Source of the DNA: Stromatinia cepivora
Lineage: Eukaryota > Ascomycota > Leotiomycetes > Helotiales > Sclerotiniaceae
Length of the DNA stretch: 64,000 bases
Direction: 5' to 3'
NCBI GenBank assembly: GCA_014898415.1
Contig: RCTD01000006.1
Coordinates: forward strand, 806,001-870,000
Shown: positions 33,296 through 47,207 of the stretch, in pieces
Position numbering within the stretch: the first letter of the stretch is position 1
How the letters are laid out: the number at the start of each line of letters is the position of its first letter
The notes under the pieces: model-generated
The model's database searches: none
What the model was told of the DNA's origin: nothing
What the model saw: only the letters and a program-made list of their open reading frames with translations
Program-made: the position numbers and the translations under genes

Positions 33296-33931
33296 ATGAA
33301 ATCTTGAGATTAGTATTCAAAAAAGATTTTTACATTATCATACACTGCAATTGACTTGGAAACCTGAGTCTCCACAGTTCATATGCGGAGAGTCACTACA
33401 AGGACATGTACTCACCTACTGCATAGACCAAGTTGACGAGCTTTAATAACCTTCAATCATCCAAAAGATAGGCAGGCATAGACATCAACAAAAATACATA
33501 GCCATTTAAATGCATCAAACCCACAACGTATAAATACATACAATGCAAAACTGCAAGCCCGAATATGAACAACCCCTTACCCCCCACCCCTTCGAACCAT
33601 TTCTACTCCTCCCTACCAACCTTCTCTACCTTCCCCAAGCCCCTTCCCCAAGCCCCCTATCCCCCCTACCCCCTTCCCATTTTACTCTACCCCCGGTTCC
33701 CACCCCTAACATTTTCCAAATGTGAAAGTAGTGCCATGAAAAATTTGAAATGTTTGAAATGTCAAAAAATAACAAGATGCGCAAACCATGTATGCATGCA
33801 TAATTCGAATAAAAATGAAAGAAAAACCTCTCTCTTCATGAGATCAGATCAGAGTATCCAAGTATCACCACTCCTCAATAATACTCATCTCAAACCACAA
33901 AGCAACAAAGTACACCAACACACCCATCACA
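33296..33931. other. Convergent intergenic, C-rich
   Basis: The 3' regions of CNS1 and the Xbp1-like gene. At 33580-33715 the plus strand is C/T-rich with runs of CCCC, giving long but low-complexity open frames. No gene. Confidence 0.55.
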
Positions 33932-36064
33932 TCACATACTAAGAGCTCTCCTCCTCTTAACCCTCGGCCCATCACCATCCACCTCATCCTTACACCACCT
34001 CGCACTCCCCATCATCGGTGTACCTACCACCGATACACTAGGTAAGATGGGCATAGGTGATGCAGCACCTACTTCACCATCTTTAACACTGAGTTTCATT
34101 AAAAGCCATGCTGCTTTCTTTTCATCGCCTGCTGCTATGGTTGTTTTCTCTCCAGGAGCTTTATGGTGGACTTCAGTGCTACTTTGGCTTTGCTTTGGAG
34201 CCAGGCTTGCTCCGTTGACGAAGGGTGTGCCAAGGGTAACGAGTTTGTCGTCGCGGCTGGGACTCTTTTCATCACCAGTTGCACTGGCGCTTTCTTCGCC
34301 GTCATATTCTTCGTCTGAGGGATGGGGACGCTGAATATCTCTTTCTCTTTCTTGTTCTCTTTCATCAGAAACACTTTCTAGTTCTTCTGCGCGTCGCTTA
34401 GCTCTCCATCCAGCTGTCATATCGGCTAGTCCACCTATACTTCGTGGGATGGCACTTAACCATGGATTTGTGCCGGTAGGTCCAACGATCATTGTGCCAT
34501 TTACACCCATGTGTGTATTCATCAACTTATGATTATGAGTATGTGCATGGTTATGAGCATGACCATAACCATGGCCACCCATTCCCATACCCGAGATATT
34601 GATTCCCGAATTGGAAGAATGAGAATTCATATTCTGATGCTGATGATGATTCATCGCAGCAGACAGAGAATGCGAAGGACCATTAGGAAGATGCGATCGT
34701 GTATGGACTCCCCAATTCGCAACCGGGAGACCAGATGTTGGTGTTACTGGCGAACAGAAGTATGCAGCATCACCACTCGATGTCTCGCTCGCAGCATCGT
34801 GATCAGTACTACTCTCTGCGTATGGACTTTCACCACCATACGTTCTCTTGAGTCTTAATCTTCGCTCGAGATGACTGCTTGAACTTGCAGGCGGCGTCAT
34901 GGTATTTGTGCGCACCAGGTAATTGGAGCTTTGTTGTTGAGGACTGGCGGAATCGCGCGGTGTAACGCTGGCTGAGGATTTGGGGGTGAAGGATGTGTAT
35001 TGGAGACGATAAGATTCTGCTTCCGCGGTGGCGGTATGGATGATACTGGGGTCGATGATCATACGGCCGTGTTCTGGAGCGTCGGGTACGACGCACTGAG
35101 AGGGGAAGGAGGGGCCGAAGATGGGGATTAGAGCTGGAGCGATGTGGGAGCAGAAGGTGGTGCAAACGGCGAGGGCGCAGGAGTATGGCATCCAGTAACC
35201 TGGAATGGAATTAGTGATGGATATTCAGCTGCTGTTTATTGTTGCATTGTGATAATCATGGAAGGATTTTAGAAGGTTCGATAGGAAAGAAGTGGAACCG
35301 TGCATTTGGTGTTGATTCTTGATCAAGGCTAAGAGATAAAAGACGATGAAAACGTACCCTGTGCTGCTAGAGCGCCACCAGTGATGCTGTGCGTGATTTC
35401 TTTTAGGCCTGGGTTCAAGCCAAGCATCTTCGCCGGAGTTGTCTGTAAATTAAGATATCAAATTAGCCATCATGAGTACACGCAGCCTGATGAAATGAAG
35501 CCTGCTTACCTTAGAATATTTGCAACACTTGAAGAAAGGAGTAATGCGAACGAGCCCAACATTATAATCCCACATAACAGTGTAATCCTTGTCATCACCA
35601 GGAACTTTGAATACGTACTGAAAGACTGCAAGTAAAAAAAAGTCAACTCTGGTAAGCTTATCGGCAAGGAGTCAGCTTTGCATAGACAGAAGCATACCTT
35701 CGAAGCTCTCTCGACCAGTCTTTTCTAAAAAGTTCTTTTTCTCGCTGTTATAAGGGATATGGCGGCAATAGTCCTGAATCTTACCAAGCGGATACACATG
35801 GAATTTTTGGACTTCCCGCATAGTCTCCTCGCTCAGGTGTTCAAACGGTGGAAAGTTTACGTCGCCCTTAATCTTAGTACCCTTGGCGAAAACTGCGCCG
35901 TCCTTAGTCATCTTCTGTTTCTTGATGGATGAGGATGGAATGGGTAAGAGAGGATGTCCATAAGAGGGCGATGATGTGCACAGCGATGATGGAGGACTTG
36001 ATGGTAATCGAGTGCTTCGCGGTTCTGACTTAGCAGGATTGAGTAGCGATGCCACGGACAGCAT
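33932..36064 (-). CDS. XBP1: APSES/KilA-N transcription regulator, Xbp1-like
   Basis: Exons 36064-35698, 35625-35510, 35442-35358 and 35199-33932 (367+116+85+1268 nt) give 611 aa. Introns are 72, 67 and 158 nt with GTATGC/GTAAGC/GTACGT donors. The conserved region runs from about residue 60: [20 protein letters not shown], then [40 protein letters not shown] and [19 protein letters not shown], the APSES-like DNA-binding fold of fungal Xbp1 proteins. The long C-terminal part is disordered, with a His/Asn-rich segment ([24 protein letters not shown]) and a closing basic KRRRALSM. Xbp1 in yeast is a stress- and quiescence-linked repressor acting in the nucleus; the role here is inferred. The symbol marks similarity, not proven orthology. 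Confidence 0.85.
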
Positions 36065-39000
36065 GGTGAGCGGTGAGTGGTGGAAATGAGTTCAATAGAA
36101 TCTTGTTTCCTCTAAATCTGCAGGCTGGATGCCTTTTTTTTCGATAGCGAACGAATTTTCAAAAAGAAAGGCGCCAGGTGATTTCAAAATTTTCTCGGTA
36201 CAGTAAATGAAAAAAAATTTAGTGTTTGAATCTGGCAAACAGGAAAACAGGTAATGGACTGTTCTTGGGTCCTTATGAACAGATTTGAAGGACAATATTG
36301 AATGTGCTTCAACAGCTTCACTTTCTTCGGTGACAACTAGCGATGCAGTTCCTGCAGTCCAAGGATGGATGTCTTTGGGTCAAATTGATATTCTCGAACT
36401 GGAGGCAGTCTTTGTTGGCAGTTGTCTGAGAACCGACCAGTAGAAGATGAATCGTCCGTTTGTCGATGCCCACCGCTCTTCCAAAGCTCGAAAGTAAGAG
36501 GCATCCACTCAGCAATTGCAGACTCCGGGGTAAGTTGGGCAGAGATGGCCTACTTGATATTCCAACAAGCCGAAGGAAGTGACTTCTATCAAATTTCTAC
36601 AGCTTCAAGGTTGTGGGATTTCTTCCTTGAATTGACAAAGGCCGAGATGGCGAGACCATGAATCCAAACGACTTTTAAGAAGCTTCTATTCAGATTCGCC
36701 GCTCCCGTGCCCGTCAACATAAAAAGCCAACACGGCCACAAGCAACCCGCATATGGATTACAGAGCATATCGAGGCAAGACGTTTCACTACACTAAGAAA
36801 AAAGCAATATTTACCGACTTCAGTACCATCAAATCGGCTGCGTGACTGCACAGGGGTGGCAAGCCAGGCTGATCAATTAAGTTTGACAACAACAAATATT
36901 GTGCTACAGCCCGATCGGGAACAGGGCTTGTTTGAATGTGGATAGCAGAGGTAGTGCTGGACGTATCTGCTAGCCGAGATGTCTTGGGCCGGTTGGCTGC
37001 AGTAGTTGCGGGTGATTTACAGTGAGTGAAAGCCACAATTTCAAAGATAGACAAAGAAATCAATCCATCATGAGTGGCACTATGTAAAGCAAGATTGCTT
37101 GACTCGATGCACGTGGACAACACATCTTCTACGGTATCTGTGTCTCTTCCGGAAAGTAGAGATGCTAGAGAATAACATATCAATTTATGAGTATCAATTT
37201 CTGGATTTGGAAGGAAGGTACCATCCATCACTTCTCATAATATTAGTTGAGATTGAGAAACACCTCAATAGGGATGCTTTAAATAAACATCATGTCCCCA
37301 TCCGCCATTATCACATAAAGCAAATTTTACTCTTTTCCCTAGGAACTTCTTCTACGGGCCTTCGAGAATTAAATGAGAAAAATCCTCTGAGAACACAACT
37401 AATGCGAGGACTAGTACTGCAGCTGTCACTTGAAAAGCATGGTAAAGTCTACGGGAATATGCAGGTAAGCGCAAAGCCGGGATGCGTGTTTGGCTGCTCT
37501 ACAGCTCCAACTTGGTGATGGGAACGGTCATTAGTGTGCACGTCATAAAGACATGACAACCAGGCTGGCATTTTGTGGAGATTTATATCTCAGGAGATGA
37601 GATGGCATATAGCAAGCTAGAGCTAGAAAGTAGAAAAATGTAAAACAAACACGGAAGCCGGGGTTTAGAGACAAAGAAGCTGATATCTGGAATAATCTTC
37701 ACAGTAGGGTTAGCTAGCCTTGTCTAATCAGTAATTTCTGAAATGTTACTGTACCCATACATCCTCGAGTCGCAGTTGCTGAGACAATGTCAGTGCGGGT
37801 GACCCAAATTGGATGAAAGGTGCAGCTACCCGTCGACCTTGTCGCAAAACGCCATACCATAGGCCAACCACGTTGTCGCCAATGCACCCGGACAAACGAA
37901 GAAGAAGGGTAAGTTTAATGAGAAAAACCGATAGGACAACATGCGCCTTATGCAAGTCATTACGCCTACTTGTAATGCCCACAGCCCCTGGAAGAGACTC
38001 GATGAGATCTCCATGCAATGAAGAGAAAAGGGAAGGACTACTTTGCTTCGATGAACTTTGTGAGACCCAATCACTTCTTCTTCATTTATTTCCTCGGGTT
38101 TCAATTTTTACCTGGTTTTATTGAAGATTTGAATCAGAGATAAAACACATATTTTGGGTTATCATCATCTTGCACACGACCTTCCCGAATTGCAAGCAAT
38201 ATTCCTTCATCGTTATAGCATTCAGCAAGAGGGGCGATCAACCAATACCCAGCCAGTTACCCTGCTATACGATACGATGCACTCCGCTATTGAGGGTCAG
38301 TCCTACCTGTGAGGTCTTGCTTCCTAAGCTATACCGGATGATCTTCTGACAGCCGTTGAAGTTTCAGATCGTGGAGAACGCGTGGATACAATGAACCTTG
38401 ATACACCAGATCCATTTTAAGGAATTTGTATAACGAAACGGGAGGAAGATGTCGGCAGGATGCATTATTCGCATCGGAAACATCTTTTTTCAACGTGAAA
38501 TTTCTGTTCGAAGTAACGCAAGAGGTGAGTCTTCCGATGTCAAGTTTTAATTGAGTAGTACGAATCATGAAAGAAGATCCTGTACTGTACCTCAACATTT
38601 TCTTTGTCGCTCACTTGCTCGCTCACTCTTTCTCCTCTCTCACCCTCATTTTCTTCTTTTCACCTGAGCATCTCTTTTGAGAGTAGTAGAAACAAATCAA
38701 ACTTTTCGGATGAATTTCTAGTTTTCGCGATATCTTTTGTAACCACCAGTACATTGCAATACATTACAATGCAATACTATACTACACTATACTATATTAT
38801 ACAGGATAGAGCAGTGCAGTAGAATGCAGTGCACAGGACCTTATACCGTACGACAAAAAATATAACTTGCGAGAGAAGAGGATCAAGGCAAAGTGCATTG
38901 GAAGAAACGGTAACAAGATCAAAATACCAGATGAACATGGCGAAGTAAATCCATTGGGTCCACTTATTCCACTTATTTTATATGGATAAGCCATATCTAC

Positions 39001-39455
39001 CTGGGCCATGCAGGTACAAAATCTATCATTGGAAGAATCTGACATTGATCAAAATCATCAACAACCTCAGGCCAAAAGGAATCACGAGTGGCTGGTCTAT
39101 TTATGGCTAGGTAAGTAGGACCCATGCTCACAAGCCTTACTATATTCGTACTAGCATATCTTGAGACGCGATTTCTCAATGTTTATTTATTTACCTTTTT
39201 TGAAATTCACAAAAGTTCATTCAAAAGACGAAGATCAAGGGGAAGTTATCCTTTGGTCATACACTCTTTCTGCAGCCAAAGTATTTGACAGTTTGACTAA
39301 CCTTGATTACCTGTTTTCTTAATCAAGTCATTCTTTTTAAAAAAAAGTTCGTCTAGATTATAGGGAATTCTATTTATTGTATTACCATCCTCTGACCTCG
39401 GGACTTTTTCACAGTTTAATTTCAAGGCACGATTTGTTTCTCTCTTTAGTTCATC
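36065..39455. other. 3.4-kb intergenic region with unassigned ORFs
   Basis: Between the start codons of the Xbp1-like gene and TOP2. Overlapping open frames exist at 36788-37231 (-), 37099-37518 (+), 37813-38124 (+) and 38329-38598 (-). None shows a recognisable motif and splice-linked extensions are not convincing. Near 38600-38660 is a CT-rich tract, and near 38755-38830 short repeats of AATAC/ACTATACTA and GCAGTAGAATGCAGTG lie in the TOP2 upstream region. A small gene could be hidden at 36788-37231. Confidence 0.4.
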
Positions 39456-42400
39456 ATGGATGACGACTCGATGAGCGATGTGCCGAGCTTCCACATGTCG
39501 GATGATGAGTCTGATAACTTTGCTCCCACAGTAGTAAGTTGTTCCAATCCCTTTCAGTTACACAAATGCGCCGCCTAGCAACTTGCTCAATTCCCAACAT
39601 TAAACTGACTTTGTCATCTAGAAAGCTAAAGCGAAGACTACTGTAAAGAAAACTGCAGCACCAAAAGCGAAAGAACCAAAAGCACCAAAGGTAGCAAAGG
39701 AGCCAAAAGCTCCGAAAGCCCCAAAAGCCACCAAGGCTACGAAAACCACAAAGACCATACAAACCACCCTTAACATGGCTCCCAAAAAGCGCGCGAGGTC
39801 AGGGAGCGACGATGAGGACCAGCAGTCAGATAACGACTCCTCGAATACTGCGTCCCAGTTGTCTAATACCCCGCCGAATGCGAAGAAGCAGAAGAAAGCT
39901 CCCGCTGCCAAAAGACAGACTAGTGAAGCCCTGCATGATATTGAGAACGAAAGCATAATGGAGATAGAGCCTAAACCAAAGAAGACAAAAACCTCCACGG
40001 AACAATACCAGAAACTCACTCAACTAGAGCACATCATCAAGCGTCCAGATACCTATATTGGCTCCGTTGAGAAGACGGAGCAGACCATGTGGGTATTCAA
40101 TTCCGAGAGTGAGGAGATGGAGCTTCGGAAGGTCACATTTGTGCCCGGTCTGTACAAGATCTTTGACGAGATTATGGTCAATGCCGCGGACAACAAACAA
40201 AACGACCCTAACATGAAGAATTTGAAGGTAGTTGTAGATCGTGAGAAGGGTGAAATTAGTGTTGAGAACGATGGTAGAGGTATTCCAGTTGAAATTCACG
40301 AAGTAAGTCGTTTGATCCCTTTTTCGTTCGTATTTGTTAGCCTGCGGTGATTAGAGACGATTCATGCACCACTCATATAGCCATTTGGGCTCTTGCCGAG
40401 AAAAATACCAATAATATTTTTTAATGAGCGCATGGATCTGCTTCTACATTCTCAAAATGTTATCTGAGATATGAGATACTAATACCCGATCTAGAAAGAA
40501 AAGATTTACATCCCGGAGATGATCTTTGGACATCTTCTCACTGGTTCCAACTACGATGATGATGAAGCAAAAACAACTGGTGGTCGTAATGGTTACGGAG
40601 CAAAGCTTTGTAACATTTTTAGTACCGAGTTCACGTTGGAAACACAGGATTCTAACAGCGGCAAGAGGTATAAGCAAACCTGGACGGATAACATGAGCAA
40701 AATGGGCAAGGCGAGAATCTCATCTAGCAAAAATGCCGACTTCACCAGAGTTACCTTCACCCCGGATTGGAAAAAATTCAAGATGACAGGAATTGATGAC
40801 GATTTCGAGGCTATGGTGAAGCGCCGAGTGTACGACATGGCTGGTGTTGTCAAGGGTGTTAAAGTTTACCTCAACGGAACACAGATCAAGCTTGACTTCA
40901 AAAAGTACATCGAGATGTACGCCAAGGCAATCAACAAGGAACGTGGCTCTGAAGATACAAGCGCAAATACCGTCATCGTCGAGGATTCAAAAGGTCATCC
41001 AAAATGGGAAGTCGGTTTTGCTGTTTCCGATGGTTCCTTCCAACAGGTATCATTCGTCAACTCAATTGCTACAACTTCCGGTGGCACTCATGTCAATTAT
41101 ATTGCCGATCAGATTTGCGATAAGTTGCTAGAAGTCGTCAAGAAAAGGAACCCTAAAGGTGCACTTCTGAAAGCAAACCAAGTTCGCAATCATATCTTCT
41201 TGTTTGTCAACTGTCTCATTACAAACCCTGCTTTTACCTCGCAAACAAAAGAGCAATTGACTACGAGAAAACCACAATTCGGGTCCAAATGCACTTTAAC
41301 GGAGGAATTTTTGAAGAAGATTGGCAAGACCGAAGCTGTAGAGAATATTCTCAATTTCGCAGCAAAGAAGGCCGATTTGGAATTGGCAAAGAGTGATGGA
41401 AATAGGCGCTCACGTATGAATAATCCCAAACTCGTGGATGCAAATTTGGCTGGAACAAAACGTGGCCACGAATGCACCTTGATTCTCACAGAAGGTGACT
41501 CTGCAAAGGGTCTTGCAGTTGCTGGCCGAGCTGTTCTCGATCCAGATCGTATAGGCGTTTTTCCTCTTCGTGGAAAGCTGCTCAACGTGCGTGATGCTTC
41601 ACACGACCAGATTGCAAAGAATGCTGAAATTCAAAATATCAAACAATTCTTGGGGTTGAAACACAAAACCGTTTACAAGGACACTTTAGGTCTTCGATAT
41701 GGACATCTAATGATCATGGCAGATCAAGATCACGATGGTAGTCATATCAAAGGATTATTGATCAACTTTTTACAGGTGCAGTATCCTAGTTTACTGAAAC
41801 TGCCTGAGTTCTTCCGAGAGTTCATTACTCCAATTGTCAAAGTCTGGAAAGGGCCAAACCCCAATAAGCCTATCAACTTGCGATCATTTTTCACCATACC
41901 TGAATACGAGGAATGGAAAGAGTCTCATGTTCATGACAAGGGATGGAAGCATAAGTACTTTAAGGGTCTGGGTACGAGCAAAGCTGAGGATGCACAAATC
42001 TATTTCAGCAATCTTGATGTCCATTTAAGAGAATTCGAAGTCATTAAACCGGAAGAAGAAGAGATGTTGGATCTTGCTTTCTCGAAAAAGAAAGCAGATT
42101 CTCGTAAGACATGGCTAGGAAACTTTGTCCCTGGTACCTACCTGGACCACACGGATAAAATGCTCACGTATGATAACTTTATCAACAAGGAGTTAATTCT
42201 TTTCAGTATGGCGGACAACCTCCGTTCCATTCCTTCCGTCATTGACGGTCTCAAGCCTGGACAACGGAAAGTTATGCATGCTTGCTTCAAGCGCAACCTT
42301 ACAAATGACATGAAAGTTGTTGAACTCGCTGGTTATGTCAGTCAAGTCTCGGCCTATCACCATGGTGAGGCTTCGATGCAAATGACCATTGTTGGCCTCG

Positions 42401-45265
42401 CTCAAGATTTTGTCGGCTCGAACAATGTTAACTGTCTCGAGCCAAGTGGAAATTTTGGTAGCAGACTTCAGGGAGGTAGCGATGCTGCTAGCGCCCGTTA
42501 TATTTTCACAAGACTATCACCCTTTGCCAGACGAGTATACTCCGCTCTCGATGACCCAGTTTTGGAATACAACGTTGATGATGGTCGCTCAATTGAGCCT
42601 GTCACTTACTTTCCAGTTGTTCCCATGGTTCTGATCAACGGCGCCGATGGTATTGGTACTGGTTGGAGTACAAACATTCCAAATTACCATCCCGTGGAGA
42701 TTGTAAATAACTTGAAGCGTCGTATGGGTCGTCTAGATGATAGTGGCGAAGAAAAACCATTTGAAACAATGATGCCGTGGTTTCGCGGGTGGAAGGGCAC
42801 TGTTGAACCCGCCGGTCCAGATCGTTACAAGTTCAATGGTATCATCCGAGAGACTGGCGATACTGAAGTTGAGATTACCGAGTTACCCATTCGGATGTGG
42901 ACCGACGACTTTAAAGCTAAGCTTGAGGAGATTATCAAGGCCGAAAAGGTTCCGTCATTCATCAAAGATTACAAGGAATTCAACGACCACAAAACCGTGC
43001 ATATGATCATCCAGATGGATGACAAACATATGAAAGCTGCTCTAATGGAAGGTTTAGCCGAAAAATTCAAGCTGAACAAGACCGTCGCTACTTCTAACTT
43101 GGTGGCCTTTGATCACAGGGGTCAAATTCGGAAGTACGAGAAAGTTGAAGATATCCTCGAGGAGTTTTACGAGCAACGTTTTAAGATGTACACAGTTAGG
43201 AAAGCACATTGGATGAACAAACTCAATGTGGAATTTCGCAAGCTTACCAACCAAGCTCGATTCGTGACTGAAATCATTGAGAATAAGTTGGTTGTGTCGA
43301 AGAAGAAGAAGCCAGTCCTTGTTGCGGAACTTCGAAAGCGCGGCTATGAGGGATTTCCTAAGGTCAGCGATGCCAAGAAATCCGGCGAAACCGATGATGT
43401 GGTTGAGAATGAGGAAGAGGTGGCCGCTGATGAAGATGCTGGAGCTAGAGACTATGATTATCTCCTTGGCGTAAGTAACTCCTCATTCACTCTGTTATTA
43501 CATATTGACTTTTCACTAGTTACCAATCTGGTCTCTTACTCAAGAACGTGTCGACAAACTAAACAGGCAGAAGGATGACAAGAAAGACGAAATTGACACA
43601 CTGGAGAAGCGCAGTGAAAAGGACTTGTGGTGTGAAGATCTTGATGCATTTGTCCTAGAGTGGGAAGACCAACTCAAACAAGATGCTGAGATCACCAAGT
43701 CCATTCGCAATACAAACCGACGTCGCTCAAACAAGATTGGAGCCGGTGGAAAGCCTGGTGGTAGAGGTCGACCTAAGAATGAAGATGAGGAATTTACTGT
43801 TGGTGCAAAGAAAAAGGCTCCAGCTAAGCCCTTGAAAGCCGACCCAATGAAGGGGATCACAAAGGTTGAGAGCAAGCCCCATCAGGGATTCATGGATATG
43901 TTCTCCAACAAACCTAAATCAAAATCAGTTGGGCGCTTTGATGGTGGCGATGATTCGGGCATGTCTGATGACGATTTTGCGGCATTGGCGGCTCCAGAAG
44001 CTGATGCCCCTAAACTTGATGCCGGTGCTGGACGAAGCAAACGTGCAGCCGCCGCCGCACCAAAGAAATGGATAGTGGATGATGATGAGGAAGGTGAAAG
44101 TGATGACGATAATCTTCTTGGTGATATTGATAACATGGTCAAGGGCATTGGTGGTAACGATAAAGAAGTCGCTTCCACGGGAAACTCGAGACTTTCTTTG
44201 TTTGCAATGTCAACAAGCAACGGCGACAGGCCTAGTAGTAGCACAGGCCTACCCAAGCCCAAACCTAAGCCTGGCAAGGTGGTCGACCTTTCCGAAGACG
44301 AAACCAACTATGAAATGCTTGCTAGAAGTTCCCCTCAAAAGGCTCCGGCTAAAGACGAGGTTGATGGTTTTTTGTCTTCTGATGAAGACATTGTTCCGAT
44401 CGTCCCTAAGAAGGCTCCTGCTCAGAAAGCAAAGGCAACGAAAGAAGCGCCGAAGCCTAAGAAAGCCCCGGTTGCTAAGAAGCAAGCCGCCGTAGCAGAA
44501 TCGAAGCCTGCTCCTCTCTCACCGGCTGCGAAGGCATATGCAGCGAAACAAAATCGCCTCCAGCAGATTTCTAAGACGATCGGTTATAGTGAGGATGAAA
44601 GTGAGGACAAGGACATGGAAGAAGCGTCACCACCGCCACCAAAGCCCGCCGCCAAAGGTAGACAAACCAACTCAAAGACGACTGTTACTAAATATGCCAT
44701 CAGTGACGAGTCAGATGATGACATTGAAATGGAAGATTCCGCACCGCCCAAAAAAGCTACCAAAGGTAAAGCCGCTTCCAAGACGACTGATACCAGTGAC
44801 GACGAGGAAGATTCCATTGCCCCTCCTCTCAAGAGGGGTGCTAAACCCAAGGCTGCCCCCAAGAAGTTCGTCGTCAGCGATGATGAGGATGAGTCGATCG
44901 CCCCTCCTCTCAAGAGGGGTGCTAAACCCAAGGCTGCCCCCAGGAAGTCAGTTATTAGTGATGATGAAGATGGTTCCATCGCTCCTCCTCCCAAGCGTCC
45001 CGCAAGCTCGAAAGCTGCAGCTAAGAAGCTAGTTCTTAGCGATGATGAGGACGTGGACGAAGATGAGCTCGATTCTCCACCCAAACCAGCTGCACGCGGA
45101 GGCCGTGGTCGTCCAGCAAGAACAGCTGCTGCTGCCAAGCCCAAGAAACCAGTCTATGCTATCGACGAGGATGATGAGGATGATGAGGATGATGACGACG
45201 CTGATGATGTTGATGAGTCTGCATTGGTGGAAGATGATGAAAGCGAGGATGACTTTAGCGAATAA
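39456..45265 (+). CDS. TOP2: DNA topoisomerase II
   Basis: Exons 39456-39533, 39622-40302, 40495-43470 and 43520-45265 (78+681+2976+1746 nt) encode 1826 aa. Introns of 88, 192 and 49 nt all restore the frame (for example LLG|LPIWSLTQERVD). The GHKL ATPase domain has EIMVNAADNKQ and GGRNGYGAKLCNIFST. TOPRIM has TEGDSAKGLAVAG (about residue 585) and DQDHDGSHIKGLL (about 663). The breakage-reunion domain has SARYIFTRLSPFARR with the catalytic Tyr at about 922. It passes one duplex through another using ATP and is essential for decatenating chromosomes. An N-terminal Lys/Ala/Pro-rich stretch (KAPKVAKEPKAPKAPKA) precedes the ATPase. The ~500-residue C-terminal tail is acidic/basic, disordered and repeat-bearing, ending in a long Asp/Glu run. 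Confidence 0.96.
44819..44980 (+). repeat. 81-bp tandem duplication in the TOP2 C-terminal tail
   Basis: Two 27-codon units start at 44819 and 44900. Their first 43 nt are identical and the rest are similar; a weaker third unit follows at about 44981. Each encodes APPLKRGAKPKAAP, then a basic linker and SDDED. The palindromic core CCTCTCAAGAGG sits in both. Confidence 0.9.
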
Positions 45266-45865
45266 ATGGATGATATGTTTTCCAAGTTTCGGCGTTTATG
45301 GGTGGGATATTTACTATTCATTTTGATTTAGTCTTCTAGGAAAGGCTCGTTTGCGCAATCGCAATAGTCTCGTTACATTAGGACATCAATTTGTAAGGAA
45401 GTGGACACTTCATGAAATTTTTGTGAAGGCGAATGAGGTCTGTTTCCCACTACACTCTTTTAGTAGACAATCTGTATGCGTATAGTATATCAATAGTCAA
45501 TTATGAATATATCTTCTTTGTGAAAGTCTTTATTTGGTGTGAACATCTTTGCTTGATATGTTTTGAAACATGTGGTGATGAATATTATTTTCCACATTCA
45601 GGTTTTATTCTGTTTGACAGGACAACCTTTTTGCTTTGGATGATGAAGATTTATTTTACTGAGTACTTGAGTACCTAGTATTTGGATTTGAATTTATTTT
45701 TAGCTTTGCATAGGAGGGACCGACCAATCCTTTCGTACTACTACTATCCTATCTGATCAGATCTGATCTGATCTTATCATTTTATCTTAATCACAATCTT
45801 ACCTTAGCTTACTAGAGTAAAGAATTACAGAGTAATCTCACAAATATAGTTTATAGGTAATTGTT

Positions 45866-45945
45866 AGAAGGGAGGAAGGAGGGAAGGGGGGAAGGAGGGA
45901 AGGGGGGAAGGAGGGAAGGAAGGAAGGATGGAAGGGTGGGTGGAT
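45866..45945 (+). repeat. Polypurine (GGAAGG)n tract
   Basis: About 80 bp made only of A and G (GAAGGAGGGAAGGGG-type units), with GATGGAAGGGTGGGTGG at its end. It could form triplex DNA or a G-quadruplex; otherwise simple low complexity. Confidence 0.85.
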
Positions 45946-47207
45946 GTCTAGGGGAATTATCTAAATAGGAATAAGTAAGGCAGGTAAGTTAGGTAAGTTA
46001 AGTATTTTGGTTGTAGGTAGGTAGGTAGTAGGTATTACGGAGTATTCGTGGATTGTTGGAATTTGTTAGGTGATAATTATAAATCAACCCTCCCCACACC
46101 TACAATTACCTAGATACGACGTATAACACTTTCATCGTGTGGTTAATTAAGGGTTTTGAGTTTGAATCTTAAAATGTAGATAGAGTTTAGGTGTAGATAG
46201 AGTTTAGGTGCAGGTAGATAGATAAGATTCTGATGGGTATGATAGAACTGGAGTGATTATGAATGAGTGAGTATGAGATGAGTATAAATAGATGTTCTGG
46301 TTAGAGGGGTGTGAGGTGTGTGAGAGGATATGGTTGGTTTATCTTGGATCACAGCATTGTCTTAACATCTATCCATTTAACTGTTGATTGGCGACTGACC
46401 CGTTTTGTATAGTCTGTATAGGTACAAAATACTTGGATATTAATCATTTAGTCTAGACTCGAAATACGGTTTTGTGGACTCCGCTAACTTGTGCTCTAGA
46501 ATGATTGAATATATCATGAATGGAAAAGAAAAGTACTTTTATATTGGTAGATTCTAGCACACTATTAATTAGTTCAGGGGTATTTACATTGAAAGGATGA
46601 TTCCGCCTATCATTGATGTTGATTTTGAGATCACTAAACCTGTTAATATATCATGGTGGGATAAGTACAGAATAATTGCGTACATTGTGAATAGACGAAT
46701 AGATTCAATGGATAGATAATAGATGATAGATACCAGTGGATGTCAATGTATCTATCTATCATGCACAAAAGAAGCAGAAGTGTAACATTTCCCCTGAAAT
46801 TAGAGTTCCTTCCTTACCCCCTAATGCTTGTCTTCTCACATGTAACCAGGTTTTTCCATCTTGGTTACCCTTGTTAAATAAAAGTTGGGAATTCATTCGT
46901 TCTTGTTTAATTAAGCTTCACTCAATACAACCCACCTTGAAATTGTGCAGAGGATATATAAGCTTTTATATCCTAAAATTGATTTTGTATCTCACCGCCG
47001 CATCCTAGCATATTCCTATCATTCATTCCTTCTCCAAGAAGCATAAACATAAATTGTTTATACAGCCCGTTATGTTATGCATATTGAAAGGAAAAAATTC
47101 ATCTTGATACCTTCTTTTCTTTCTGGTCAGTGAGATATAGTTTTATAGCAAATACCTAACTACTCATAATAAGAAAAGTCACTCTTTTCAGTCATCACTC
47201 AATTTTC

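Noticed and set aside
36788..37231. 147-codon minus-strand ORF as a gene
   Set aside because: No family resemblance and no convincing exons either side; kept only as a note in the intergenic entry.
44538..45144. Overlapping long frames on both strands within the TOP2 tail
   Set aside because: Shadows of the repetitive acidic/basic TOP2 coding sequence.
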